A DNA stretch of 64,000 nt from CAZPXZ01 sp965219495 (GCA_965219495.1 OZ244777.1:4526001-4590000), one strand, 5' to 3'; positions 41,363-51,338 are shown, counted from the stretch's first letter. Notes: generated by a model not told the origin, from the letters alone. Numbers and translations are program-made.

Positions 41363-42261
41363 TTGGTTCCCGACGACCCCGGCTCTCGCCGAAAGAGCGT
41401 TGGGAAATCGCCTTCCTGCTCTCGCCCATGATCCTGCTGCTGATCACCTGCATGGCCATACCTCTCTCGGTGATGTTGATCTACAGCTTCTGGAAAACGC
41501 AGTCATTTACGCTGGTCAAGGACCTGACCACTGCAAATTACGAATACATTCTGGCGAACAGCATCTACATGGCCTTGACGGGAAAGGCCGTCGTCTATGG
41601 ATTGCTGGTGACCTTGATTACGATGACACTGGCGTTTCCATTCTCCTATTTTCTTGCGCGACGGGTGTCGTTCACCAAAGCGCTCTGGGTCCATGCAGCG
41701 ATCATCCCGCTGTTTACCAGTGATCTCATCAGGTACTTTGCCTGGCGAACCATTCTCGGGTCGGGAGGCATACTGAACGACATACTCCTGTGGAGCGGGG
41801 TGGTGGCACAGCCAGTCGAGTTTTTCGCCTTCAGCCCCTCGGCGGTCATCATCTCTCTTGTGCATGTCTACCTGCCGTTCATGATCTTGGCCATTTGGGC
41901 GTCGCTCGAAGCAATCGATCCGGCGCTATTGCAGGCTGCCATGGATCTAGGGGCGCGTCCGGCCCAGGTGTTCCGAAAGATAGTTCTGCCCCTGTCAACT
42001 CCGGGGCTGGTCGCAGGATCCCTGTTTGTCTTTGTCCCGGTGACGGGCGAGTTCTTCGGCGTCAACATGATGGGCGGAACCGGCGGGTTCACCATCACCA
42101 ACGCCATAAACGATCAATTCACCAGCGCCCTGAACTGGCCCCTTGGCTCTGCAATGTCGTTTGTATTGCTGTGTTCCGTCGGCCTGCTGGTGGCTTTGTT
42201 CCTGCTCTCGGTGCGCAACTTATCCGTGACCCGTTATTGGCTCGGAAGGGCGACGACATGA
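41359..42261 (+). CDS. ABC transporter permease, PotB type
   Basis: A 300-residue inner-membrane protein with six spans and an N-terminal extension typical of PotB/PotH. The EAA loop 'LLQAAMDLGARPAQVFRKI' is near residue 205. The region 'TGEFFGVNMMGG' resembles the family's 'GEF.p..lGG' motif. It overlaps both the ATPase gene and the next permease by 4 bases (ATGA-type coupling). Confidence 0.92.
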   Translation: MIGSRRPRLSPKERWEIAFLLSPMILLLITCMAIPLSVMLIYSFWKTQSFTLVKDLTTANYEYILANSIYMALTGKAVVYGLLVTLITMTLAFPFSYFLARRVSFTKALWVHAAIIPLFTSDLIRYFAWRTILGSGGILNDILLWSGVVAQPVEFFAFSPSAVIISLVHVYLPFMILAIWASLEAIDPALLQAAMDLGARPAQVFRKIVLPLSTPGLVAGSLFVFVPVTGEFFGVNMMGGTGGFTITNAINDQFTSALNWPLGSAMSFVLLCSVGLLVALFLLSVRNLSVTRYWLGRATT

Positions 42262-43058
42262 ATCGTGCGCTGCAAGACTGGCCGCTGCGCTTGTCAGTGG
42301 GCGTTGTCTTACTTTTTCTCTATGCGCCGATTGCCATTTTGGTGACTTTTGCATTCAACGAATCAGCCATTTCGTATTCGTGGATAGGGTTCACCCTGAA
42401 GTGGTTCGACGAGATGGCGTCGCAGCGAATATTTCTCAATTGGCGAAACACATTGGTCGTATCCCTTGCCGTCGTGGCGTCTGCCACGGTAATCGGAACA
42501 ATGGCCGCCTATTCGCTGGTAAAATATTCCTTCCGGGGAAAGATCGCAGTGATCGTGCTTATGTTCATCCCCATCATTGTGCCGAGATCCATCGTGGGGA
42601 TTTCGTTGCTGATGACCTTGAGCTACGTCGGCATCCCGCGCTCGTTGATAACCGTTGCGCTGGGCCAAATCTTCTACGTTCTTCCGTTCGTCGTTATCGC
42701 CATCGTATCGGTCATCATTGTCTTCGACCGCAGGCTTGAGGAAGCCGCCCTGGACCTGGGCGCCAATCCCTGGATCACGTTTCGGCGTATCACGCTTCCT
42801 CTTATCTCAAACGGAATCGCAACCGGAGCGGCCGTGGCGTTCGTGCTATCGTTCAGCGAATTTACGCTGTCCTACTATCTCGCGGGGGAACGGCAGACGT
42901 TGCCGATTTACATATTCTCGGAGTTTAAGTTCTTGATTACGCCCAAGATTAACGCGCTGTCAACGGCAATTATCGCCCTCGTGATCGTTATGACACTTTT
43001 GACCGAATACGTTCGGCGGAACGCCGCAACCAAGCGGAGCCGGAGCGCTCCGACATGA
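42258..43058 (+). CDS. ABC transporter permease, PotC type
   Basis: A 266-residue inner-membrane protein starting at 'MNRALQDWPLRL'. It has six spans, 'FAFNESAISYSWIGFTLKWF' near the N-terminus, and the EAA loop 'LEEAALDLGANPWITFRRI' near residue 170. 'FVLSFSEFTLSYYLAG' is the PotC/PotI-type motif. It overlaps PotB-type and aminotransferase genes by 4 bases each. Confidence 0.92.
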   Translation: MNRALQDWPLRLSVGVVLLFLYAPIAILVTFAFNESAISYSWIGFTLKWFDEMASQRIFLNWRNTLVVSLAVVASATVIGTMAAYSLVKYSFRGKIAVIVLMFIPIIVPRSIVGISLLMTLSYVGIPRSLITVALGQIFYVLPFVVIAIVSVIIVFDRRLEEAALDLGANPWITFRRITLPLISNGIATGAAVAFVLSFSEFTLSYYLAGERQTLPIYIFSEFKFLITPKINALSTAIIALVIVMTLLTEYVRRNAATKRSRSAPT

Positions 43059-44362
43059 CTCCAAGCGCACGCACAGAAGCGCTTCTTGACCGCCGAAAGC
43101 ATGTGATTCCGAAAGGACTCACCAACCTCCATCCAATATTTGTAAGGGAGGCGACCGGTGCGCAAATCGTCGATGTTGACGGAAAGACATACACCGATCT
43201 GACGAGCGGCATCGGTGCCAGCAATCTTGGCCATTCCCATGAAGCCGTCCTTGGAGCCGTGAGCGCTCAATCCGGCTCGTTTCTCCACACATGCTTTCAG
43301 GTCGGCATGTATGAATCCTATCTCAATCTGGCGGAATTACTGAATGAGTTGACACCCGGCGAATTTCAAAAGAAGACGTTTTTTGCGACCAGCGGGGCGG
43401 AAGCCGTCGAAAGCGCCATCAAGTTCGCGCGCGCCTACACCGGGCGCGATGCGGTAATCACACTGCACTCGGCATTCCATGGCCGCACTTTCTACGCTCT
43501 CCAGCTCACTGGTCGGTTCGATCCTTACCGCCGCGGATTTGGACCGCTCGCAGCAGCTATTCACCGAATCCCATTTCCTTACGTGTATCGGTTTCCGCAC
43601 GAAGACGATGCCGCCTGCGTGCGGTCCTGCCTGGATGCCTTGGACGCCTTGTTTCGATGCGAACTGCCAGGCGAAGCGTTTGCGGCGCTCGTGTTCGAAC
43701 CAGTACAGGGGGAAGCGGGAATCATCGTTCCGCCGCAAGGTTTTCTGGGTGAGCTTGCCGGCATTTGCCGTTCACACGGAATCCTGCTGATTGCCGACGA
43801 GGTGCAGACCGGCGTCTGGCGAACGGGTCCTTTTTGCGCCTCATCCGGATTCGGGATTGAGCCCGATCTTGTTGCCACGGCCAAATCGCTTGGATTCGGG
43901 ATTCCGATCGGCGCGGTCACCGGGCGCGCCGAGGTCATGGATTCCTTGGAACCGGGCGGGTTGGGCGGGACCATGGGCGGCAATCCGGTTGCCTGCGCGG
44001 TGGCGCTGGCGGGTTTGGAGACTCTGTTGAGCGATGACATCGAAGGTCGCGTCAAGCATCTTGGTCGGCGCGTGGTCGAACGCTTGGTGGGGCTGAAGCA
44101 AGAATGCGCGAAAGTAGGAGACGTGCGAGGTCGTGGTCTCATGATCGGCATCGAACTCGTCATGGACCGACAGCGCAAGGAACCAGCATCGGAATCCATG
44201 CGAGAGATCGTCGAACACTGCCGGGAAAACGGTGTCCTCGTACTCTATGGCGGAGCTCACCAGAACGTGATCCGCTTGCTCCCGCCTCTCACAATCAGCG
44301 AGGATGAACTGATGAACGCGCTTTCGGTGCTGGAGCAGGCGGTGCAGAAGTCCTGCCCTTAG
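43055..44362 (+). CDS. Class III (PLP-dependent) aminotransferase
   Basis: A 435-residue enzyme. 'FATSGAEAVESAIKFARAYT' binds PLP phosphate, 'HSAFHGRTFYAL' stacks on the ring, and 'LIADEVQTGVWRTG' holds the Asp pairing with the pyridine N. 'ATAKSLGFGIPIGAVTGR' carries the Schiff-base Lys. This is the fold of 4-aminobutyrate, acetylornithine and omega-amino transaminases, moving an amino group to pyruvate or 2-oxoglutarate. It overlaps the PotC-type permease by 4 bases, so the imported compound or a product of it is the likely amino donor. The exact substrate is unknown. Confidence 0.92.
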   Translation: MTPSARTEALLDRRKHVIPKGLTNLHPIFVREATGAQIVDVDGKTYTDLTSGIGASNLGHSHEAVLGAVSAQSGSFLHTCFQVGMYESYLNLAELLNELTPGEFQKKTFFATSGAEAVESAIKFARAYTGRDAVITLHSAFHGRTFYALQLTGRFDPYRRGFGPLAAAIHRIPFPYVYRFPHEDDAACVRSCLDALDALFRCELPGEAFAALVFEPVQGEAGIIVPPQGFLGELAGICRSHGILLIADEVQTGVWRTGPFCASSGFGIEPDLVATAKSLGFGIPIGAVTGRAEVMDSLEPGGLGGTMGGNPVACAVALAGLETLLSDDIEGRVKHLGRRVVERLVGLKQECAKVGDVRGRGLMIGIELVMDRQRKEPASESMREIVEHCRENGVLVLYGGAHQNVIRLLPPLTISEDELMNALSVLEQAVQKSCP

Positions 44363-44400
44363 AAGCCGGGAGCGAGGAGGACGTGGCTTGAAACTGATGA

Positions 44401-45333
44401 ATGCGACAATCACCGATGCGGACTATTGCCAGAGAAAACCTGAAATACACCCTTGATCACGGTCACGCGCCCGTCGCCAGGGTCGAGCCGGGCGAATCAT
44501 TTGTGGTCGAGACCGAAATCAACGTCGGCCAGGCGATCGCGCCCGGCGACCGTGCGGTCGATCCTGCCAAGATCACGTTTCCCTTCGTCAATCCTTTGAC
44601 GGGACCCATCTATGTCGAGACCGTGGAGGTCGGCGACATCCTGGCGGTTCAACTCCTCGACATCGAGATTGAACCTCCGGTGTATTGCGCGGTGTTTCCG
44701 GGATGGAGCGCCTTCAAGACGTGGCTCGGCCGAGACGATTTTCGACCCCATACACATATCGTGGCCGTTGAAGAAGGTGAAATTGTCTGGAACGAAAGGC
44801 TCCGGTTTCCCGCCAAGCCCATGATAGGAACCATCGGCACCGCTCCCGCGCTGGAGGCGCCTTCCAGTGTGGACAACGGGCGATATGGGGGAAACATGGA
44901 TGTTCAAGAGGTGAGTCCCGGCGTTACGTTGTATCTGCCGAGCAACGCAAAGGGTGGACTGCTCTATCTCGGAGATGTTCAAGCGCACCAGGGCGACGGG
45001 GAACTCGCCTGCACGTCGATAGAGTGTCGTGCGCGCGTTCGTCTCGCCATCGACGTATGCCGTGGATCCAAGGCGCTTTCGTGGCCCAGACTTGAGAATG
45101 ACCGGTACATGATGAGCGCCGTTTCCTTGCATCCAATGGAAGATGCTCTCTTGACTGCATTCGAGCAGCTGCTGATCTGGGTTCAGGAAGAATACGACGC
45201 CGACCCTGTAGAAGCCTACATGCTGGTCGGGCAGACCCTGAAAGCCCGGGCGACCGCAATTTGCAACGCGAATCCAACCTACCTTGCCAAGGTGAAGAAG
45301 TCCTTTCTGACAGCCTTTCCACGTCGTGCGTGA
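44401..45333 (+). CDS. Acetamidase/formamidase family protein
   Basis: A 310-residue protein of the FmdA/AmdA family. 'GPIYVETVEVGDILAVQLLD' near residue 65 and 'LYLGDVQAHQGDGELACTSI' near 190 are the family's metal-site-like motifs, the second normally reading GDvHa.qGdGE. It hydrolyses a short amide to acid and ammonia. It lies 38 bases after the aminotransferase and 19 before the hydrolase. Two starts are possible: 44401 and 44416 ('MRTIAREN'). Confidence 0.88.
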   Translation: MRQSPMRTIARENLKYTLDHGHAPVARVEPGESFVVETEINVGQAIAPGDRAVDPAKITFPFVNPLTGPIYVETVEVGDILAVQLLDIEIEPPVYCAVFPGWSAFKTWLGRDDFRPHTHIVAVEEGEIVWNERLRFPAKPMIGTIGTAPALEAPSSVDNGRYGGNMDVQEVSPGVTLYLPSNAKGGLLYLGDVQAHQGDGELACTSIECRARVRLAIDVCRGSKALSWPRLENDRYMMSAVSLHPMEDALLTAFEQLLIWVQEEYDADPVEAYMLVGQTLKARATAICNANPTYLAKVKKSFLTAFPRRA

Positions 45334-45352
45334 AGTACGGAGCCTTTCTGCC

Positions 45353-46162
45353 ATGCCCCGACTGGAGACTGCGGCAGGCGTCGAGCTCTTTTACAAATCC
45401 AGAGGCAAAGGCCCGCCCATCGTCTTTGTGCATGAGTTCGCGGGCAGCTATCGAAGCTGGGATGAACAAATGGGCAGTTTGTGCGGCGCCTTCCGGACGA
45501 TCGCCTACAATTGCCGTGGCTACCCGCCGTCAGGCGTTCCAGACGATCCCAAGCAGTATTCGCAACAGCTGTCCGTAACCGACCTGCACCGTCTATTGAC
45601 TGTTCTTCGGCTTGAACGTGTGGCGCTGGTTGGACTCTCCATGGGCGGAAACATCGCATTGAACTTCGGCCTCCGTTACCCCGATCGTGTGACCCGGCTG
45701 GTCGTCGCCGCGACGGGGTCGGGTTCGGACCCCGATATCGGATTTTCCACGCAGTTTCCGTCCGTCGCCGATCGACTGGAGCGTGAAGGTGCGCGGTCGG
45801 TTGGCCAAGAGTACTTGTCTGGTCCTACGCGAATTCAGCTGAAACGAAAAAGGCCCGAAATCTGGAGAAAACAATTCAACGAATTCTGTGCGCTGTCGCC
45901 GCGAGGCCTCGCAAACACAATTCGCGGATCGATTTTGCCGCGACCACCGGTGTATGACCTGGAAGGGCAACTGAGGAAATCTCCGATTCCGATCCTCGTA
46001 ATTGCCGGCGACGAAGACGGACCGACAATCAATCCAAGCCGGTTCATCGCTGAAAACTCTCCTCACGGCAGGCTTGAGATATTTGGTGGAACCGGTCACG
46101 CGCTGAATTTGGAGGAACCGGAGGCATTCAACAACGCGTTGACGCAGTTCCTCACGCAGTAG
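45353..46162 (+). CDS. Alpha/beta hydrolase
   Basis: 269 residues from 'MPRLETAAGVELFYKSRG'. 'PPIVFVHEFAGSYRSW' forms the oxyanion region, and the triad appears as Ser in 'VGLSMGGNIALNFG', Asp in 'AGDEDGPTI' and His in 'GTGHALNLEEPEAFN'. Lactone, ester or C-C bond hydrolysis are all possible. A GTG at 45326 is in frame, but the ATG at 45353 fits family starts. It is the last gene of the operon starting with the GntR regulator; a terminator-like hairpin lies 240 bases downstream. Confidence 0.88.
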   Translation: MPRLETAAGVELFYKSRGKGPPIVFVHEFAGSYRSWDEQMGSLCGAFRTIAYNCRGYPPSGVPDDPKQYSQQLSVTDLHRLLTVLRLERVALVGLSMGGNIALNFGLRYPDRVTRLVVAATGSGSDPDIGFSTQFPSVADRLEREGARSVGQEYLSGPTRIQLKRKRPEIWRKQFNEFCALSPRGLANTIRGSILPRPPVYDLEGQLRKSPIPILVIAGDEDGPTINPSRFIAENSPHGRLEIFGGTGHALNLEEPEAFNNALTQFLTQ

Positions 46163-46811
46163 CCGAGAGCCCATTCAGGCCATGGCACAATTGGAATGGT
46201 CTTGACGCAAATGCAGAAGAACTTTGTGGGCGGGCAACGCCGCAATCGCGTGAGCCCGCCTGCCATTGCCCGGGGCGGTCAGTTGGACGGGGATCGGGGA
46301 GCGCGGAAAGCATGGCAACATGGCTCCATACGAGTTCTTGACGCCACTGGGTCGCGGACCCATCTTCCTTCGCGAGGCGCAATCCTGCATTGCCCTCTTT
46401 CCGAAGCCCGCGTTCCGGCGCGGGCTTTCGTGTTTCTGGAAGCAGGAGGGTGACGCATTTCTCCCATCTTGACGAATTCGACCACATCGGTCCCTTCGTC
46501 AGTCGTGCAGACCCGAGATACTTGGACAGCCGGGTTTTCGGCCTCGCGGGCTTCGTCGTTTCATCGGAAGAAGTGCACGGGTTGGGGACATGGTTCATTC
46601 AGCGCCAATGCGATGGGAACGAACCTGGCCTCCAAGCTCAGGTAATGCGCGTAACGGGCCATGTCGAGGGCGCTCTCTCCGCCCACAGGGCCAATTGATT
46701 CATTGCTGGACGTGTTGAGGGTTCAACAAGTTACCGTGCCGGTCTGGTGTTTCCGTCGGAACCCTGCTATGAGGTGATTGGCGGCGAATCACCGCTGTTC
46801 AGGGTTGCGCG
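46163..46811. other. Intergenic region between catabolic operon and ISAs1-type element
   Basis: No gene is recognisable. It contains a terminator-like hairpin at 46405-46427. The last 100 bases should include the left end of the DruA-transposase element, but I could not define its inverted repeat. Confidence 0.4.
46405..46436 (+). terminator. Rho-independent terminator-like hairpin
   Basis: A GCCCGCG / CGCGGGC stem with a TTCCGG loop flanked by AA and TT, then TTTCGTGTTT. The U-run is interrupted, so moderate strength is expected. It may end the 37-46 kb operon or a short RNA transcribed from about 46200. Confidence 0.55.
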
Positions 46812-48605
46812 ATGCAGTTGTCGGAAGTGGTAGTGGATATTGTCCTGCCGGAGGAAGAGCGTCGCTTCCGTGCGCTGCTGGATCGCCACCATTATCTTGG
46901 CGCGGCGCCGAAGATCGGCGAGACCATCTGGTATGTGGCGCGGGGGCGGCGGCGGTGGCTTGCGCTGCTGGCGTTTTCGTCTGCGGCGCTGAAGTGCCGG
47001 GCCCGGGACGCTTGGATCGGCTGGGACTACCCGCAGCAGTACAACCGGCTGCACCTGCTCACGAACAATGTGCGCTTCCTGATCCTGCCCGGGCGGCATC
47101 CGGCGCATCTGGGGTCGCGGGTTCTCGGGCTTTGCGCGCGGCGTCTGGGGCGGGACTGGCAGGCGCGTTTCGGCCACCCGTTACTGCTGCTGGAGACGTT
47201 TGTGGACCCGGCGCGGTTTCGCGGCACGGTGTACCGCGCCGCGAACTGGCAGCTGGTGGGGAAGACCCGCGGGTTCCGGCGCGATGGCGGCGGCTACCGG
47301 GAGGGTTCGACCCCGAAACAGGTGTTCCTTCGCCCGCTGGCGCGCGATGCGCGCCAACAGTTATCCCGGGCCCGGCTCGATCCGGCCCTTCAGCATGGCG
47401 TTCGAACAGCGATGATCACAGCAGAGCAGATGCGATCCCTTCCCGCCTTTTTTGGGGAGATCGACGACCCCCGCACGCGCCGCGGACGGCGCCATACCCT
47501 GTCCAGCGTGCTGGCGCTGGCCACCGCCGCCACGCTGTGCGGCATGCGCGGCTACAAGGCGATGTCGGAATGGGTCAACGACCTCAGCCCGCAAGTCCTG
47601 ATCCGGTTCCGGGTGCGGCGCCGCGGCGGCGTCCCGCAGCGGCCGAGCCGCTCGACCCTCCGCGATGTGCTGACCCGGGTCGACCCGGCGCAACTCGACC
47701 AGGCGCTGCGGCGCTGGCACGAGGCCCATGGCGGCGAGGACGCGGCGCTGTCCATCGACGGCAAGACGCTGCGCGGCGCCATCGCCGCCGACGGCAGCCA
47801 GGCGCACGTGATGAGCGTGGTCGGCCACGACAGCAAAGCAACTTACGCCCAAAAAAAAGTCGGCTTGAAGCCCGGCGCCGATGACGAGACCCGCCGCACC
47901 AACGAGATCGGCACCGTCATTCCGCTACTCGACATGTTGCCGGACATCGCCGCCAAGACCTTCACCGCCGACGCCATGCTCACCCAGCGCAAGCTCGCGG
48001 AGTACCTCCGCGACCGCCGCGCCCACTTCGTGTTCACCGTCAAGGAGAACCAGCCGACCCTGTATGGGGACATCCTGCTGCATTTCGACACCGGCGCCGC
48101 CAGGGCGCCGGACTTCGAGGAGAAAGCCAACCTGGCGCACGGCCGCATCGAGCAGCGCGCCATCTGGACGACTTCCGAGTTGAACGGCTACCTCTCCTTC
48201 CCTCGCGTCGGCCAAGCCTTCATGATCCGCCGCCTCCGCACCGACAAGAGAACCGGCAAGGCCAGCACCGAGATCGCCTACGGCATCACCAGCCATGCGC
48301 CGGATTCCGCCAGCGCGGCGCAGATCCTGCACTGGAACCGCAGCCACTGGTGTATCGAAAACGCAGCTCATTTCTGCCTCGATTGGAGTTGGGACGAAGA
48401 TCGCAGCCGCATCCGCACCGGCTATGGCCCGGAAAACACCACCCGCCTGCGGCGCTTCGCCATCGGCCTCATCAAGGCCCGCGGCCTCGAGGTCGCGCCC
48501 ACCCTGCGGCGGCTGAACCGCAATATCCGCGTCGTCCTCAACTTCCTCAAGTTGACCCGCAATAGCCTGCCGACCCCCGAACCGGCCGGCGCGCCCGCCA
48601 CCTGA
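46812..48605 (+). mobile_element. ISAs1-family transposase fused to N-terminal DruA (DUF4338) domain
   Basis: 597 residues. Residues 1-195 form a DUF4338/DruA domain: 'LPEEERRFRALLDRHHYLG', 'IGWDYPQQYNRLHLLTNN', 'NVRFLILPG' and 'LLLETFVDPARFRGTVYRAA'. Residues from 200 on are an ISAs1-family transposase: 'LPAFFGEIDDPRTRRGRRHT' and DDE residues in 'LSIDGKTLRGA', 'FTADAMLTQRKL' and 'WCIENAAHFCLDW'. The frame is unbroken, so it may be active. DruA is the protein after which the Druantia defence system is named, and it also occurs fused to transposases. Very high GC sets it apart from its neighbours. The terminal repeats were not resolved. Confidence 0.88.
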
Positions 48606-48914
48606 TCCAACCCGCCCGGCAAGCCGGGCGCCGCCGCTCCCGTCCAAGGCGGGAGCCCTTCGCCATGGCCGAACGTCGCACCCTCCCGGAAAATCCCCCG
48701 CCGGGCGCCGTCCGCAAGCGCCCCGGCACCCGAAATTTCCGATCCCGGCATCGAAATTCCCCAGGCCAGACGCCCGAAAACCAAATCCGAACCGGGAATC
48801 CTCGGCATAACCTGAGAACAGTTTTGCCCTGCTCCGCCCAAGTGCACGACATACTTCCTGATGGGTGCGCGTCAAGTTTCTCGGGAATTTCGTCATGCGG
48901 CGCTTGGCCGCTGT
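48606..48914. other. Spacer between ISAs1-type gene and ISKra4 fragment
   Basis: GC-rich with no recognisable gene; probably the right end of the ISAs1-type element plus flank. Confidence 0.4.
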
Positions 48915-49290
48915 TCAGAAGTCTTTGAAGCGTCCGTTCAGCACGCACCGGCGTAGCGCAATGATGGTGTTTGCGCCCTCTACCGTCCAACGCATTCCGC
49001 CGCGCTCGAGCCGGACGCCAGTGGCGTTCCTGCACCCGGCCTCAAGGACGCCGCTGACAACGCATAGGCCCAACTGGCGGAACGGGTGATACTGCATTCT
49101 GCTGCGGTTGTTGGCGATGTAGTTGATACAGGCAACGGCTACTTGCTTGTTTCCGTGTTTGCGCATCGCCGTCAAAACAGCATCGAGATCTCCGCATTCG
49201 AGTTGGTTGCAGCGCGTTTCCGCCCACTTTTCGGCGAGGCCGCCGGGGGCGCCATATACCGCCTTGGCGACGTCCCACGGATATTCTGTG
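48915..49290 (-). pseudogene. ISKra4-family transposase, C-terminal fragment
   Basis: About 125 codons reading 'EYPWDVAKAVYGAPGGLAEK', then 'AVACINYIANNRSRMQYHPF', 'GLCVVSGVLEAGCRNATGVR' and 'GGMRWTVEGANTIIALRRCV', the C-terminal signature of ISKra4 transposases (SG.vEa.ck...g.r...sGm.W...gA..il.LR). The N-terminal two thirds are gone, replaced at 49290/49291 by the end of another element. It is not functional. Confidence 0.78.
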
Positions 49291-49416
49291 CCCAAGTTCA
49301 CTATTTTGCCGTTCGATTTGAACACAATTCGGTGATTCCGGCGGCCTCGTCGAGCATAAGTTATTGCGGTGCACGGTTGTGATTTCGAGACGGTCGTAGT
49401 AGTGCCATAATCTTTG
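49291..49416 (+). repeat. Solo left end of IS1634-type element (copy of 63373-63497)
   Basis: Both copies begin CCCAAGTTCAC and run through GGTGATTCCGGCGG / GGCGATTCCGGCGG and GAGCATAAGT to TAGTGCCATAATCTT. About 125 bases align with scattered mismatches. The complete-looking copy at 63373 precedes an IS1634 transposase gene, so this one is a stranded end. It joins an ISKra4 fragment on the left and stops 52 bases from dctM. Confidence 0.75.
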
Positions 49417-49467
49417 GAGCAAGAAGCAGGGCGGGACCCCGTGGTGTCGATTCCCGCGCCTTCCGCG

Positions 49468-50775
49468 CTACCCGAACAAGACAGCCGGCAGCCAAAGCGC
49501 AGTGCCTGGAAATGCGGTGATGATGAGCGCCGCCACCAGCATGAGCAGAAAGAACGGGAAGGCGCTTCTCGCAATGCTTCCGATGGATCGTCCCGTGATG
49601 CCCTGCAGCACGAACAAATTGAATCCGATGGGCGGCGTGATCAGGCCCAGTTCGATCATCACAACGAGGAACACGCCGAACCAGACCGGGTTCCACCCGG
49701 CCGCCGTAATGAGCGGCAGGGTGATCGGAAGGGTCATCACCATGATGGACAATCCATCCAGGAACATGCCGAGAATGACGTAGAACAGGCCGATCAGCAA
49801 GATCAGGCCAAGCGGGCCGAGATTTAGTAGCGAAATGGCTTTGGCGATTTCCTGCGGCACGTGCAGATACGCCATGGATGAAGACATGAAAGCGGCTGCG
49901 ACGAGAATGGTTACAACCATGCAGGTGATTCGGGCGGTGTTGATGAGGGAATCGATGAACCGCCGCCAAGTAAACTGGCCCAGCAGAATTGCCAGCGCCA
50001 GAGATGCCGTGAATCCGAGGGCAGCCGCTTCGGAGGGTGTAACAATCCCTGTATAGATCCCGCCGAGGACGATGACGACGAGACCCAGGACCGGTGCGAG
50101 GTTTCCGGCGCTGGCGGCAAGTTCGCGAATCGACGGGCGGTCTTCGTCCAGGCGGCCGCCTTGGGCCCGAAGTGCGCACACAGCGATGTAGGCGGAGTAC
50201 AGGAACGCTATCAGAAGCCCGGGAACGATACCAGCCGCGAAGAGATCGGTGATCGATTCCTCCGCCAGGACTCCGTAGATGATCATCGAGATAGAAGGCG
50301 GAATCATGAGGCCCAGGCTCCCGGCGCCGGCTAGAGAACCGACCGCCAGATCCATGTCGTAGTCCCGCTTCTCCAACTCCTTGAGCGTGATCTTGCCGAT
50401 GGTCGCGGTTGTCGCGGTGCTGGAGCCGCTGACCGCAGCGAACAGCGTGCAGCCGACGACATTGCAATGAAGGAGGCGTCCAGGAACAAGGTTGGTCCAA
50501 GGCGAAATCCCTTTGAACAAGCGTTCGGAAATATCAGTCCGGAACATCAGTTCGCCCATGAAGATGAACAGTGGAATGGCCGCGAGTTCCCAGGTGTTCG
50601 CGGTCCGCCACATCGTGCCCCGCATAATCGAACCGATCCGGTGCAAGGGAAAATCCAGCAGGAGTGAGAGGCTGGTAAGCCCGACCATCAGAAGCGCGAC
50701 AAATATCCAGGCTCCCGCACCTAGAAAAAAGACGAGGAACAGGACGGTCAGGAGGGCGAGTACGAATGGGTCCAA
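49468..50775 (-). CDS. dctM: TRAP transporter large permease subunit (DctM)
   Basis: A 435-residue inner-membrane protein with about 12 spans. 'GAGSLGLMIPPSISMIIYGV' near residue 145 and 'ELGLITPPIGFNLFVLQGI' near 380 are the DctM repeat motifs. It forms the sodium-driven channel of a TRAP importer for organic acids or similar anions. It starts 16 bases after dctQ stops. Its 3' end lies 52 bases from a stranded insertion-sequence end, so downstream transcription has been remodelled. Confidence 0.95.
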   Translation of the reverse strand: MDPFVLALLTVLFLVFFLGAGAWIFVALLMVGLTSLSLLLDFPLHRIGSIMRGTMWRTANTWELAAIPLFIFMGELMFRTDISERLFKGISPWTNLVPGRLLHCNVVGCTLFAAVSGSSTATTATIGKITLKELEKRDYDMDLAVGSLAGAGSLGLMIPPSISMIIYGVLAEESITDLFAAGIVPGLLIAFLYSAYIAVCALRAQGGRLDEDRPSIRELAASAGNLAPVLGLVVIVLGGIYTGIVTPSEAAALGFTASLALAILLGQFTWRRFIDSLINTARITCMVVTILVAAAFMSSSMAYLHVPQEIAKAISLLNLGPLGLILLIGLFYVILGMFLDGLSIMVMTLPITLPLITAAGWNPVWFGVFLVVMIELGLITPPIGFNLFVLQGITGRSIGSIARSAFPFFLLMLVAALIITAFPGTALWLPAVLFG

Positions 50776-50791
50776 GACAGGTTCCCAGCCC

Positions 50792-51301
50792 TCACTCGGA
50801 GCCTAGCTCGACGGACCGACTGCTCGACAGATCAGCTTTTCCGGAAAGCACGACGAACAGGTACGAAAGCAGCTGGAGAAAAAAGATGCCGAGGCCGAGC
50901 ACCATGAACGCCTCCGGAATCCACAGCGGTACCTGCGCAATGGTCTCGCTGACATATCCCCGGGTGAAACTCCGGGTTGCGTTCTTGAGGAAATAGAACG
51001 CGGCAATTCCAGTGCCTGTCAAGCCGAACCCGATGCAGAAAACCTCGAGAACGCGCCGGGGCACACCCTCGGGCGGGAGGACGGCGAGAAGCAAGTTCAT
51101 CCGAATCAAGGTGCCGCGCGCCAGCGCCTGCCCCAAGGCCATGAAGCTGGCAGCGGCAATAGCGTAGCCCACCATCTCGTCCATCATGTACGTGGAAGAG
51201 GCGAAGAAGTTTCGCAGCACCACTTCCACGACAATCAGGACCACCATTCCCACGATGATCATCGCGGATACATAGATTCCTGCATCGGAAATGCGGCGCA
51301 C
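50792..51301 (-). CDS. dctQ: TRAP transporter small permease subunit (DctQ)
   Basis: A 169-residue protein with four membrane segments, beginning 'YVSAMIIVGMVVLIVVEVVL'. 'AAASFMALGQALARGTLIRM' is the DctQ motif. It pairs with DctM in the inner membrane. The gap to dctP is 78 bases and contains a strong hairpin. Confidence 0.92.
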   Translation of the reverse strand: MRRISDAGIYVSAMIIVGMVVLIVVEVVLRNFFASSTYMMDEMVGYAIAAASFMALGQALARGTLIRMNLLLAVLPPEGVPRRVLEVFCIGFGLTGTGIAAFYFLKNATRSFTRGYVSETIAQVPLWIPEAFMVLGLGIFFLQLLSYLFVVLSGKADLSSSRSVELGSE

Positions 51302-51338
51302 CGCCGCATGAAACCTCCTGATCTCGCTGCCCTCCGGC

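Noticed and set aside
46152..46598. 148-codon minus-strand frame
   Set aside because: Contains the terminator hairpin and has no recognisable sequence.
46778..47884. 368-codon alternative frame in the ISAs1-type element
   Set aside because: Ala/Arg/Pro-rich shadow of the DruA-transposase reading frame.
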